Translations under genes and position numbers: made by a program | Shown here: piece by piece, positions 18,969 through 27,249 of the stretch | Layout of the letters: each line of letters opens with the position of its first letter | How positions within the stretch are numbered: the stretch's first letter is position 1 | Notes under the pieces: model-generated | Seen by the model: only the letters and a program-made list of their open reading frames with translations | Told to the model about the DNA's origin: nothing | Databases searched by the model: none | Assembly (NCBI GenBank): GCA_001704575.1 | Contig: MCAW01000005.1 | Location: forward strand, 63,803 to 113,742 | From: Methylophilales bacterium LSUCC0135 | Lineage (GTDB): Bacteria > Pseudomonadota > Gammaproteobacteria > Burkholderiales > Methylophilaceae | DNA: 49,940 nt | Reading direction: 5' to 3'

Positions 18969-19961
18969 TCAGAGTGCTTCCGGTTTTTGTTCCCGGCCCA
19001 ACAGATTTTCCACCGCCTCACGTGGCGATCGCCCGTTCGACAGCACCTGATTCACCTCGGCGGTGATGGGCATTTCGACACCCAGCATGGCGGCGCGATT
19101 GAACACTTCGCGCGTGGTGTGCACGCCTTCGGCGACATGGCCGAGTTGCTGCAGGATATCAGGCAAAGTCTGGCCTGCCGCAAGACGCAAGCCGACCTCA
19201 CGATTGCGCGAATACTCGCCGGTACAGGTCAGTATCAGATCACCGGCGCCGGTCAGACCCATGAAAGTTTCCTTTTTGCCGCCGAGGGCAACGCCGAAAC
19301 GCGTCATTTCTGCCAGCCCCCGCGTAATCAGTGCGGCACGGGCGTTGCTGCCGAATTTCATGCCATCGCTGATACCCGCAGCGATCGCCATCACGTTCTT
19401 TACTGCGCCACCGACCGAAACGCCGATCACATCGTGACTGGTGTAAACGCGCATATGACCGCCATGAACCAGCACGCCGGCTTCATTCGCCAGCTGTTCG
19501 CTGGCCGAGGCAATGGTCACGGCAGTCGGCAAGCCGCGCGCGAGCTCGGCGGCAAAACTGGGGCCGGACAGCACGCCCCAGCTACAGTCGTCTCCCAGCA
19601 CCTCTTCGGCGACTTCGTAGGGCAGCTTTGCGGTCGCCGGTTCGAGCCCCTTGGAAGCCCATATCAGCGGTGCATTGCTGCCGGTATGGCGGATATCCGT
19701 CAGCATCTGCCGGAAACCACTGCTCGGTACGACCGAGACAATCAGGCTGGCGTCATCAAGTGCGGCGCCAAGCGCGTGCTCGACAGTCAGATTGGCATGA
19801 AAGGCAAAGTCGCCGAGATACTGGCTGTTGCAGCCAGCCCTGCGCATGGCATCAGCATGTTCGATGTTGCGTGTCCAGAGCGCAACCTGATGGCGCTGAC
19901 TAAGTTGAATGGCAAGCGCGGTGCCCCAGGCACCGGCGCCGAGAACGGCTATTTTTTTCAA
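18969..19961 (-). CDS. gpsA: Glycerol-3-phosphate dehydrogenase [NAD(P)+]
   Basis: 330 aa. GpsA reduces dihydroxyacetone phosphate to sn-glycerol 3-phosphate for phospholipid synthesis. The Rossmann motif GAGAWGTALA is at 8-17. WASKGLEP, GPSFAAELARG, the catalytic lysine region GGAVKNVMAIAAG, and TGAGDLILTC-type substrate segments are all present. It ends the minus-strand run rhodanese-grxC-secB-SH3b-gpsA, a standard betaproteobacterial order. It is separated from the SH3b gene by 123 bases that contain a tandem repeat. Confidence 0.96.
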   Translation of the reverse strand: MKKIAVLGAGAWGTALAIQLSQRHQVALWTRNIEHADAMRRAGCNSQYLGDFAFHANLTVEHALGAALDDASLIVSVVPSSGFRQMLTDIRHTGSNAPLIWASKGLEPATAKLPYEVAEEVLGDDCSWGVLSGPSFAAELARGLPTAVTIASASEQLANEAGVLVHGGHMRVYTSHDVIGVSVGGAVKNVMAIAAGISDGMKFGSNARAALITRGLAEMTRFGVALGGKKETFMGLTGAGDLILTCTGEYSRNREVGLRLAAGQTLPDILQQLGHVAEGVHTTREVFNRAAMLGVEMPITAEVNQVLSNGRSPREAVENLLGREQKPEAL

Positions 19962-19976
19962 TTGTGACTCGCTTTT

Positions 19977-20036
19977 AAATCACAGCCCAGTAAATCACAG
20001 CCCAGTAAATCACAGCCCAGTAAATCACAGCCCGGC
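19977..20036. repeat. 15-bp tandem repeat upstream of gpsA
   Basis: Four head-to-tail copies of AAATCACAGCCCAGT begin at 19977, 19992, 20007 and 20022; the last ends in GGC instead of AGT. The array starts 16 bases upstream of the gpsA ATG, in the position of its leader or promoter on the minus strand. It is unrelated in sequence to the 31-bp array on the other side of gpsA. Confidence 0.95.
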
Positions 20037-20084
20037 AAAATCAGCGGCTCACCGCATCATCAGCGCACAACCGCACCAGCGCAA

Positions 20085-20525
20085 TCAAAAGCCCCAGACT
20101 GCTGTCGCCGGCACATAGCCGGCCAGACCGTCACGATGCCTGACCTTGATCCAGCCGGCACCGGTTTCCAGATAATCCAGCACGACATCCTTTTCCAGGC
20201 GCGACAGGAGCGGCGCCGCAGCATCCGCCGTCTCGCGCATTTCGGCGCCATCCTGCACCACGATCACGGTACGCTTGGGACTGAGTTGACGCGATTCCAC
20301 CCAGGTAAGACCGCCCTGATTGTCGCGCACCTTCACCCAGTCACCCAGGTTGACGATGATTTCGACCGGATAGCCTTCCCAGATGACATACAGTTTTTTG
20401 GCCTGCGCCGATGGCGCATCGAACAACACTGCACGCGGAACGGCAATCGAACGGTACTCCAGTGCCGATGCCGTCAACGGCATCAGCAGGAGCAGGCTTG
20501 ATAATGTCCGACGCAGTAAGGACAC
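20085..20525 (-). CDS. Secreted SH3b-domain protein
   Basis: 146 aa. A Sec signal peptide (RRTLSSLLLLMPLTASA) precedes two SH3b-like modules. One is around residues 24-80 (AVLFDAPSAQAKKLYVIWEGYPVEI and WVKVRDNQGGLTWVESRQL in outline), and the second ends GWIKVRHRDGLAGYVPATAVWGF. Bacterial SH3b modules usually bind cell-wall peptides, so a periplasmic peptidoglycan-associated role is inferred; no enzyme domain is present. It lies 14 bases after secB and before gpsA. Confidence 0.85.
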   Translation of the reverse strand: MSLLRRTLSSLLLLMPLTASALEYRSIAVPRAVLFDAPSAQAKKLYVIWEGYPVEIIVNLGDWVKVRDNQGGLTWVESRQLSPKRTVIVVQDGAEMRETADAAAPLLSRLEKDVVLDYLETGAGWIKVRHRDGLAGYVPATAVWGF

Positions 20526-20539
20526 AGTCAGCCAAACGA

Positions 20540-21034
20540 TCAGTGCGTGCTGGCGCCTTCAGCGCCTGCAGCTTGTTGTTGCTGTTGCTGCTGCTGTTTT
20601 TGTTGCAGGTAGAGCGCCTCGAAATTGATCGGGTTGAGCAATACCGGCGGAAAACCGGCACGCACGACGAGGTCGGAAACTGCTTCACGCGCATACGGGA
20701 AAAGAATGTTCGGGCATGTCACTGCGAGCAGACCTTCGAGGTTTTCTTCCGGAATGTTGCGTACCTGAAAAATGCCGGCCTGGGCAACCTCGACCAGAAA
20801 CACGGTCTTGTCTTCGATCTTGGAAGTCACCGTCACGGTGATGCTGACGTCAAACAGGCCGTCTTCCAGCTTGCGCGCGGAATTGCTCAGTTCGATACCG
20901 ACTTGGGGCGCTTCGCGCTGAAGGAAAATCTGTGGTGCGTTCGGAATCTCGAGGGACAAATCCTTGACGTAGATTTTCTCGATGCCGAATACCGGCTCTT
21001 GCGCTTCTGCTGCTTGGTTCTGATCTTCTGCCAT
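20540..21034 (-). CDS. secB: Protein-export chaperone SecB
   Basis: 164 aa. SecB holds precursor proteins unfolded and hands them to SecA. Typical segments are [28 protein letters not shown], and the conserved [16 protein letters not shown] and [12 protein letters not shown]. The C-terminal tail, which normally contacts SecA, is unusual: it is almost pure glutamine ([11 protein letters not shown]) before a short Ala/Gly end. Ribosome-binding sequence AGGAAG precedes the ATG. Confidence 0.97.
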   Translation of the reverse strand: MAEDQNQAAEAQEPVFGIEKIYVKDLSLEIPNAPQIFLQREAPQVGIELSNSARKLEDGLFDVSITVTVTSKIEDKTVFLVEVAQAGIFQVRNIPEENLEGLLAVTCPNILFPYAREAVSDLVVRAGFPPVLLNPINFEALYLQQKQQQQQQQQAAGAEGASTH

Positions 21035-21225
21035 GACACTTCCTAGTTATGCACGCCGGGTGCTTGAGTCCGGGTGCTTGGGTTAAGCGACGAAACCGCG
21101 CAGGTTTCATGGTCGCGGAAATTTTCAATCCGACATTCTATCTTTTTATGCAGGGCTTTTGAATCCGCCTACTGCCTCAAGGGTTTTTATCGGGGATTTG
21201 CAGCGGCGATTACGCTGCAAGGACA
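21035..21225 (-). promoter_or_regulatory. secB leader: hairpin and short direct repeat
   Basis: This 191-base gap between grxC and secB holds no gene. It contains GCGAC-GAAACC (21087-21097) pairing with GGTTTC-ATG-GTCGC (21103-21116), an eleven-pair stem with a three-base bulge and five-base loop. It also contains two direct copies of CCGGGTGCTTG within about 21058-21080. Neither is a clear terminator. They may form a secB-specific 5' leader. Confidence 0.4.
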
Positions 21226-21486
21226 TCAGGCCTGCCTGCCCAGCAACGGATCCAGACCGCCCGCCAGATCAAGCGCGCGCAGTTCGTCAAAACCGCCGAT
21301 ATGGCGTTCGTCGATATAGATCTGCGGCACCGTGCGTCTGCCGGTTTTTTCCATCATGGCCACGCGCAACTCCGGGTCGAGATCGACCCGTATCTTGCTG
21401 ACCTCGACTCCCTTGCTTGCCAGCAGGCGCTCGGCGTTCAGGCAATACGGGCAATAGGCGGCGGTGTACATGACGACATTTGCCAT
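21226..21486 (-). CDS. grxC: Glutaredoxin 3
   Basis: 86 aa, the size of a dithiol glutaredoxin. The active site CPYC is at 12-15 in MYTAAYCPYCLNAERLL, followed by the glutathione-binding TVPQIYIDERHIGGFDEL. It reduces mixed disulfides and ribonucleotide reductase with glutathione in the cytoplasm. The frame extends upstream, but ATG 21486 gives the standard N-terminus and follows the rhodanese stop by two bases, which indicates co-translation. Confidence 0.95.
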   Translation of the reverse strand: MANVVMYTAAYCPYCLNAERLLASKGVEVSKIRVDLDPELRVAMMEKTGRRTVPQIYIDERHIGGFDELRALDLAGGLDPLLGRQA

Positions 21487-21488
21487 GA

Positions 21489-21899
21489 TCAACCCTTGAC
21501 CATCGGCAGCTTGGCCGCAACCCAGGCGTTCAGACCGCCCTGCAGATTGTGCAGCCCGGTGAACTGATGCTTGCGCAGAATATCGCAGGCCTTGCCCGAG
21601 CGCACGCCGGCCTGGCAATTGACGAGGATGGGCTTGTCCTTGAACTTCTCCAGCTCGCCTATCCTTTCGCTGAGCCTGGCCAGAGGAATATGGCGCGCAT
21701 CGGTAATGTGGCCGGCGGCAAACTCGGCATCGTCACGCACATCGAGCACGATGGCGTTACTGCGGTTGATCAGCAGCACAGCCTCGCTGGCCGACACATT
21801 AACCACGCCACCGCCGCGCTTAAGCATGGGCCACAGGAGCATGAGGCCGGAACCAATCGCCAGGCCGATCAACAAAATATTATTGCTTAAGAATTCCAC
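21489..21899 (-). CDS. Membrane-anchored rhodanese-like sulfurtransferase
   Basis: 136 aa. One N-terminal transmembrane segment (about 8-25) leads to a single rhodanese domain with LDVRDDAEFAAGHI and the active-site loop NCQAGVRSG, where Cys95 is the persulfide-forming residue. Family members move sulfane sulfur; the actual acceptor is unknown. It heads the minus-strand run to grxC and secB and is divergent from gpmI, as in many Betaproteobacteria. The E. coli counterpart near secB is YibN. Confidence 0.9.
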   Translation of the reverse strand: MEFLSNNILLIGLAIGSGLMLLWPMLKRGGGVVNVSASEAVLLINRSNAIVLDVRDDAEFAAGHITDARHIPLARLSERIGELEKFKDKPILVNCQAGVRSGKACDILRKHQFTGLHNLQGGLNAWVAAKLPMVKG

Positions 21900-22015
21900 A
21901 CTGCACCTCTTGAAAATAACTGCGAAAAACCGACATTATCGACCATATCGGGCAAAAAAGCCTGCGGCAGAACCGGATACAGGCAGCGTGCCGGCGGCCA
22001 TGCCGTACCGAGGAA

Positions 22016-22021
22016 TATAAT
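22016..22021 (+). promoter_or_regulatory. Candidate -10 box for gpmI
   Basis: TATAAT lies 38 bases upstream of the gpmI ATG, within the 160-base divergent region shared with the rhodanese gene. The -35 region is GC-rich and not consensus. Confidence 0.4.
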
Positions 22022-22059
22022 ACAATGACACATCACCCTGAACACTGCAGAACAACACC

Positions 22060-23604
22060 ATGAACATAACCCCTGTGATTCTTTTGATTCTGGATGGTTT
22101 CGGCTACCGCGAAGAAGTCGCCGACAACGCCATTGCCCAGGCCCGCAAACCTAACTGGGAGAGGCTCTGGGGAGAACATCCGCATACACTGATCAACGCC
22201 TCGGAACATTATGTCGGTCTACCTGACGGCCAGATGGGCAACTCGGAAGTCGGTCACCTCAACATCGGCGCCGGCCGCGTCGTCTATCAGGATTTCGAGC
22301 GCATCAACCAGGCTATCCAGTCCGGCGCATTTTTCGAGCTGCCCAGCCTGACCGCAGCCATCGACACGCTGAAAACAAGCGGCAAGGCACTGCATGTGTT
22401 CGGTCTGCTGTCGGACGGCGGTGTCCACAGCCATCAGGATCACATTCACGCCATGGTTGAAATGGCGGTCAAACGCGGATTGCAGAAAGTCTACGTACAC
22501 GCTTTCCTGGACGGCCGCGATACGCCGCCGGTCAGCGCCGGACCTTATATCGAAAAACTTGAAGCAAAACTGCAATCGCTCGGCGCCGGCAAAATCGCCT
22601 CGATCTGCGGCCGTTTTTATGCCATGGATCGCGACAAGCGCTGGCCCCGGGTCGAAGCCGCCTATGACATGCTGACCGAGGGCATCAGCGAATTCCGCGC
22701 TGCCAGCGCCATGGAAGGCCTGCAGGCCGCATATGCGCGGGATGAGCATGACGAATTCGTCAAAGCCACGGTGATCGCCGCGCCGGGTGAGACGCCCGTC
22801 CACGTCGAGGACGGCGACATCATCGTGCAGATGAACTTCCGCTCCGACCGCGCCCGCCAGCTTACCCACGCCCTGCTGGCGCCGCAGTTCGACGGCTTCC
22901 ATCGTCGCCATGTGCGCAAACTGGCCGGTTATTTCACGCTAACCATGCATGACAAGAACGAAGCAGCCGCGGTGGCCATCTTCCCGCCTTTCGAAGTCAG
23001 GAATACCTTCGGCGAATACATTTCCAAACTGGGCTACAAACAGTTGCGCATCGCCGAAACGGAGAAATATCCGCACGTCACCTTCTTCTTTAACGGCGGC
23101 GAAGAGCTGGTATTCGAGGGCGAAGACCGCATTCTGGTGCCCTCGCCGCAGGTGGCCACCTATGACTTGCAACCGGAAATGAGTGCGCACGAGGTGACCG
23201 ACCGCCTGGAGGAGGCCATCTTGAGCCGGCAATACCAAGCTGTCATCTGCAATTACGCCAACTGCGACATGGTCGGCCACTCCGGCATACTCGAAGCGGC
23301 GGTCAAGGCCGTGGAAACGGTCGATACCTGTATCGGCCGCATTGTTGCAGCTGCGCAGAAAACCGGCGCCGAGGTCATCATCACCGCCGACCACGGCAAT
23401 GTGGAAATGATGCGCGACACCATCAACAATCAGCCGCATACACAGCACACCACCAACCTGGTGCCGCTGCTCTATGTCGGCCGCAAGGCGAAACTGGCCG
23501 ATGACGGCGCCCTGTCCGACATCGCACCGACGCTGCTGAAGATGATGGGCGTGCCACAACCGGCAGAAATGACCGGCAAGCCTTTGCTCGACTTCGCGGC
23601 CTGA
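22060..23604 (+). CDS. gpmI: 2,3-bisphosphoglycerate-independent phosphoglycerate mutase
   Basis: 514 aa, standard length. GpmI interconverts 3- and 2-phosphoglycerate in glycolysis using two Mn ions. It belongs to the alkaline-phosphatase superfamily: Asp12 sits in LDGFGYR and the phosphorylated Ser62 in GNSEVGHLNIGAGR. The transferase domain includes HAFLDGRDTPP, and the C-terminal metal ligands are in TADHGNVEMM and HTTNLVPLLYVG. It is divergent from the rhodanese-secB run and six bases before envC. Confidence 0.97.
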   Translation: MNITPVILLILDGFGYREEVADNAIAQARKPNWERLWGEHPHTLINASEHYVGLPDGQMGNSEVGHLNIGAGRVVYQDFERINQAIQSGAFFELPSLTAAIDTLKTSGKALHVFGLLSDGGVHSHQDHIHAMVEMAVKRGLQKVYVHAFLDGRDTPPVSAGPYIEKLEAKLQSLGAGKIASICGRFYAMDRDKRWPRVEAAYDMLTEGISEFRAASAMEGLQAAYARDEHDEFVKATVIAAPGETPVHVEDGDIIVQMNFRSDRARQLTHALLAPQFDGFHRRHVRKLAGYFTLTMHDKNEAAAVAIFPPFEVRNTFGEYISKLGYKQLRIAETEKYPHVTFFFNGGEELVFEGEDRILVPSPQVATYDLQPEMSAHEVTDRLEEAILSRQYQAVICNYANCDMVGHSGILEAAVKAVETVDTCIGRIVAAAQKTGAEVIITADHGNVEMMRDTINNQPHTQHTTNLVPLLYVGRKAKLADDGALSDIAPTLLKMMGVPQPAEMTGKPLLDFAA

Positions 23605-23610
23605 TCGCGC

Positions 23611-24903
23611 ATGCCTGATTGCCGCTTTTCCATGCTCAGCCTGCTACGCAACAGCCTGACGGCGTTTAAGCTGGCAGCGTTTACGTTGGCGACGCTCACC
23701 ATCGCGGCGGCGATGTGCGTCAGCCTGCCGGCGGCGGCAAACCCGAAGGCCGAAAGCTCGAAAGCGGAGCTCAACGCGCTGCACAAAAAGATCGAAGCGC
23801 TCAACAAGGAACTCAATTCATCGCGCGAAGCGCACAAGGACGCGGCCGACGAACTGAAGGACAGCGAAAAAGCCATCAGCGTTGCCAACCGCAAGCTCTA
23901 TGAACTGAACCAGCAGCAGAAGCAGAACCGCGCCATGCTGGAAAATCTGGAAAAACAGCAGGCCGAACTCAATCAAACGCTCGCAACGCAACAACAACTT
24001 CTCGGCAACCAGCTCTATCAGCAGTATCTTTACGGCCAGCAAAATCCGCTGAAGATCATGCTGGAACAACAGGATCCGAACCAGATTGCACGTCAGCTGC
24101 ACTATTTCACCTATATTTCCAAAGCCCGCGCCGAAGTCATCAGCAGTATGCAGGGCAACCTCGCGCTCATGGCCGCTCTCAATGAAAGCACCGAAGCGGC
24201 GCTTCGCGAAATCGAAGCGCTCAGGATCGCGCAGGAAGAAGAGCGCAAATCATTGCAGGCGCAGAAGGCCGAACGCAGCAAGGTGCTGAAGAAACTCTCC
24301 AGCAAGATCGCCGCGCAAAGAAACGAAATCAACAAGCTGAAGCGCGATGAAAAGCGTCTTTCCAGGCTTGTCGACCGGCTGGCAAAAATTGCGCGCGAAC
24401 AGGCAGCCAAACGCAAGCAGGCGCAAAAACCGACAGAGAAATCCGGCACGCCAAAAACCGTTGCCAAGAACGAGGCATTACCGAGCAGCCAGTATGACGG
24501 CAGCAACTTCGCCGCGCTGAAAGGCAAGCTCAACCTGCCGGTGCGCGGCGAAGTCGCCAACCGTTTCGGCGCCGCGCGCGAAGATACCGGCGTTTCCTGG
24601 AAAGGGCTGTTCATCCGCGCCGAGGAAGGCGCCGAAGTCAAGGCCGTGGCCAAGGGCAGCGTGGTATTTGCCGACTGGCTGCGCGGTTTCGGCAATCTCA
24701 TCATCGTCGATCACGGCGATGGGTACATGAGCCTGTACGGCAACAATCAGGCCTTGCTGAAAAATCTCGGCGACGACGTCAAAGGCGGCGACACCATTGC
24801 CGCCGTCGGCAATACCGGCGGCAATGAAAGCCCGGGGCTCTACTTCGAACTGCGCCGTCAGAGCAAGCCGCTCGACCCGCTGGCCTGGAGTACCGTCCGG
24901 TGA
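23611..24903 (+). CDS. envC: Murein hydrolase activator EnvC
   Basis: 430 aa. A signal peptide ends near A-A-A-N-P. Then come two long coiled-coil stretches (about 50-130 and 150-275) rich in Lys, Glu and Gln, and a C-terminal LytM domain (about 300-428). The LytM domain lacks the zinc ligands of active M23 peptidases: it reads MSLYGNNQ and LYFELRRQ where active forms have histidines. This is exactly the EnvC condition, in which the domain activates AmiA/AmiB amidases at the septum rather than cutting peptidoglycan. The gpmI-envC order is common. The GTG of the next gene overlaps its stop. Confidence 0.9.
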   Translation: MPDCRFSMLSLLRNSLTAFKLAAFTLATLTIAAAMCVSLPAAANPKAESSKAELNALHKKIEALNKELNSSREAHKDAADELKDSEKAISVANRKLYELNQQQKQNRAMLENLEKQQAELNQTLATQQQLLGNQLYQQYLYGQQNPLKIMLEQQDPNQIARQLHYFTYISKARAEVISSMQGNLALMAALNESTEAALREIEALRIAQEEERKSLQAQKAERSKVLKKLSSKIAAQRNEINKLKRDEKRLSRLVDRLAKIAREQAAKRKQAQKPTEKSGTPKTVAKNEALPSSQYDGSNFAALKGKLNLPVRGEVANRFGAAREDTGVSWKGLFIRAEEGAEVKAVAKGSVVFADWLRGFGNLIIVDHGDGYMSLYGNNQALLKNLGDDVKGGDTIAAVGNTGGNESPGLYFELRRQSKPLDPLAWSTVR

Positions 24904-25541
24904 AGTTGCAGCACGGATTGGCCGCCCTGCTGATGATGTTGCCGCTATGGCTGGGCGCCTGCAGCAAAGCGCCGCAATATGCGCCGCTGGCAGAGGATGC
25001 CACCGTCGTCATTCTGGGCGACAGCCTGAGCTACGGCACTGGCGCGGGCAACGGCGAAGATTACCCCAGCCTGCTCGCAGACGGCACCGGCTGGCACATC
25101 GTCAATGCCGGCGTGCCCGGCGACACCAGCGCGGGCGGGCTCGAACGTCTGCCCGAACTGCTTGATACCCATGAAATCGACCTGCTGATCGTCGCTCTGG
25201 GTGGCAATGATTTTCTCAGACGTGTCCCGCCGGATCAGACCAGCGACAACCTGCGCGCGATTCTGACCGAAGCACAGGATGCCGGCGTACAGACGCTGCT
25301 GCTTGCCATTCCACAGCCAAGCGCTTTCGGTGCGGCCACAGGATTGCTCTCCGATCACGCGCTCTACCGGCAGCTGGCAGAAGAAACCGGCGTGCCACTG
25401 ATCGAGGATCTGTTCACGGAAGTGCTATCGAAAAATTCGTTGAAGGCGGACCCGATACATCCGAACGCGGCCGGCCACCGTCTGGTGGCGGAGAAACTTC
25501 AGGCAGCGCTGCGCCAGGCAGGCTTCCTTATCCAGCGCTGA
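24900..25541 (+). CDS. SGNH/GDSL lipoprotein hydrolase (TesA-like esterase)
   Basis: 213 aa from a GTG that overlaps the envC stop (GTGA). A lipoprotein signal ends in L-G-A-C with Cys21. The SGNH blocks are all visible: GDSLSYGTG with nucleophile Ser42, the glycine in NAGVPGDTS, ALGGND, and DPIHPN with the catalytic Asp and His. Length and motifs resemble TesA/lysophospholipase L1. Because it is lipidated it probably acts in the periplasm on lipid esters or thioesters; the substrate is unknown. It converges on the alcohol dehydrogenase gene with only six bases between. Confidence 0.88.
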   Translation: MKLQHGLAALLMMLPLWLGACSKAPQYAPLAEDATVVILGDSLSYGTGAGNGEDYPSLLADGTGWHIVNAGVPGDTSAGGLERLPELLDTHEIDLLIVALGGNDFLRRVPPDQTSDNLRAILTEAQDAGVQTLLLAIPQPSAFGAATGLLSDHALYRQLAEETGVPLIEDLFTEVLSKNSLKADPIHPNAAGHRLVAEKLQAALRQAGFLIQR

Positions 25542-25547
25542 ACAGCG

Positions 25548-26738
25548 TCAAAGCCGCGCCTGGAGGATGGCCGCAACCTCCTCGTCGCTCAGCACCAGCG
25601 GATTGGTCTTCATGCTGCTGCCGCGGCAATTGGCCACCACGCGTGGAATATCCGCAGGCTGCATGCCGTATGTGCCCAGCCGTGGCAAATCCATTTCCAG
25701 TGTCCACCTTTCCAGCACATCGACCAGCGCATCCTGCCCGCCGCTTTCATCAAGCTTCATGTCGTTTGCCAGCACCTTGCCAACGTGCGCGTAACGCCAC
25801 AAGGCCGGGCTTTGCGGCTCACGCTCGCGCAGAAGGCGAATATTGACGCGGGTGCACTCGGCAACCAGAGTTCCGCAAACGACACCGTGCGGTATCGGGA
25901 AGAAAGCGCCCAACGGCGCCGCCAGCCCGTGCACCGACCCTAACCCCACCTGCGCAAGCGTGATGCCGGAAAGCAGCGCGGCATAAGCCATGTTGGCCCG
26001 ATGTGCAGCAACATCACCCTGATTCAGGTACCAGCCCGCAAGGCTGTCGCGCACCGCCCGCATGCCCGACATCGCCAGCGCATCTGTGAAAGGGTTGGCG
26101 CGCGTGGAAACATAGGATTCCAGCAGCTGCGTGAACGCATCCATGCCGTTGGCCGCGATCAGCGCTGGCGGGCAGGTCGACAGCAGTTGCGGGTCGATCA
26201 CCGTATAGGCCGGCACCAGCGTTTCGTGTCGAAAGGATTTCTTGAAACCGCCTGCGCCCTGCTGCGACAGCACGGCATTCTTGGTTGCTTCGGAGCCGTT
26301 GCCCGCCGTGGTCGGCACGGCGATGAAAGGCACGGCCGGACCGGGATAAGGCAGTTCAGGCCCCACGCCTTCGAGAAAGTCCATCACGCTGTTGGGCACG
26401 CGCAGCAAACCGGCAACTGCCTTGGCAGCATCGAGCACGCTGCCACCAACGATGCCGATGACAACGGCGATATATTCGTTGCGATAGCGGCTGGCCAGGG
26501 CATCGGCCAGCGCAGGCGAAGGTTCGCCCGCTACAGTATCGTGCAAGCAGGCAACACCATGCGCATCCAGCGCCGCTTGCAGATCCGGCCAGTGCTGCGT
26601 GTCGATGTAGGAATGCGCGCCGGTGAGCAGCAATACCCGGTTGCCGAACTGTGCTGCCAGCGCCGGCAGCTGGCGCGACGTGCCGTCGCCGAACAGGATT
26701 TTAGGAATGGCCGAAATGCTGAAATCAGGAATGTGCAC
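25548..26738 (-). CDS. Iron-containing alcohol dehydrogenase (group III)
   Basis: 396 aa. The N-terminal NAD(P)-binding part has GIVGGSVLDAAKA and FIAVPTTAGNGSEATKNAV. The metal-binding C-terminal half has ALIAANGMDAFTQLLES, GLGSVHGLAAPLGA and FPIPHGVVCG, whose histidines plus an upstream Asp hold the ferrous or zinc ion. The family reduces aldehydes or oxidises alcohols, and substrate cannot be told from sequence. It sits three bases downstream of yjbQ on the same strand and is probably co-transcribed. Confidence 0.9.
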   Translation of the reverse strand: MHIPDFSISAIPKILFGDGTSRQLPALAAQFGNRVLLLTGAHSYIDTQHWPDLQAALDAHGVACLHDTVAGEPSPALADALASRYRNEYIAVVIGIVGGSVLDAAKAVAGLLRVPNSVMDFLEGVGPELPYPGPAVPFIAVPTTAGNGSEATKNAVLSQQGAGGFKKSFRHETLVPAYTVIDPQLLSTCPPALIAANGMDAFTQLLESYVSTRANPFTDALAMSGMRAVRDSLAGWYLNQGDVAAHRANMAYAALLSGITLAQVGLGSVHGLAAPLGAFFPIPHGVVCGTLVAECTRVNIRLLREREPQSPALWRYAHVGKVLANDMKLDESGGQDALVDVLERWTLEMDLPRLGTYGMQPADIPRVVANCRGSSMKTNPLVLSDEEVAAILQARL

Positions 26739-26741
26739 GAC

Positions 26742-27161
26742 TCACTCGCCGATCAGATGCATCAGCACACGGCGCGAGTGCGACATGAAACGGTGTTCAT
26801 AAAGAAATATGCCCTGCCACTGCCCAAGTGCGGGATCACCCTGCAACACGGGGATCGACAGGCTGCTCTGTGTCAGTGCACTGCGGATATGCGCCGGCAT
26901 GTCGTCCTGGCCCTCGACCGTATGGACGAAGAGTGTATCACCGTCAGGCACCAGTCTGGCGAAGAAGGCCTCCATATCGACCAGCACATCGGGGTCGTAG
27001 TTTTCGTTGATCAGTAGACTGGCGGACGTATGCTGAATATACAGGGTCAGCACGCCGGTTTCGATCTCGCTGCGCTCGACCCATTTCAGCACATCGGGCG
27101 TGATGTCGTAGAGGCGGCGGCCGTTGGTTTTAAGGTGCAGTTCATGAGTAAATTGACGCAT
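26742..27161 (-). CDS. yjbQ: YjbQ/UPF0047 family protein
   Basis: 139 aa, typical for the family. The signatures QHTSASLLINENYDPDV and, near the C-terminus, GQWQGIFLYEHR with SHSRRV are clear. The conserved His and acidic residues form a metal site. Some members show weak thiamine-phosphate synthase activity, and the physiological role is unsettled. It is followed closely by the iron-type alcohol dehydrogenase. The 88-base gap upstream carries TACAAT on the minus strand as a possible -10 box. Confidence 0.92.
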   Translation of the reverse strand: MRQFTHELHLKTNGRRLYDITPDVLKWVERSEIETGVLTLYIQHTSASLLINENYDPDVLVDMEAFFARLVPDGDTLFVHTVEGQDDMPAHIRSALTQSSLSIPVLQGDPALGQWQGIFLYEHRFMSHSRRVLMHLIGE

Positions 27162-27249
27162 GGCAGAGAACTTCGCATAAAGATTTCATTGTAATCCGCA
27201 TCTGCGCATATCACCGAATCTGCAGCCGAATCAGCCGCCGCCTGCGGCG

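Noticed and set aside
19909-20118. 69-codon frame with repeated N-H-S-P-V
   Set aside because: The peptide repeat is only the 15-bp DNA repeat read in frame. It overlaps the gpsA start and has no start signals.
23611-24903. LytM domain without catalytic histidines taken as a novel dead enzyme
   Set aside because: EnvC proteins normally lack these residues and act as amidase activators, so this is the expected state.
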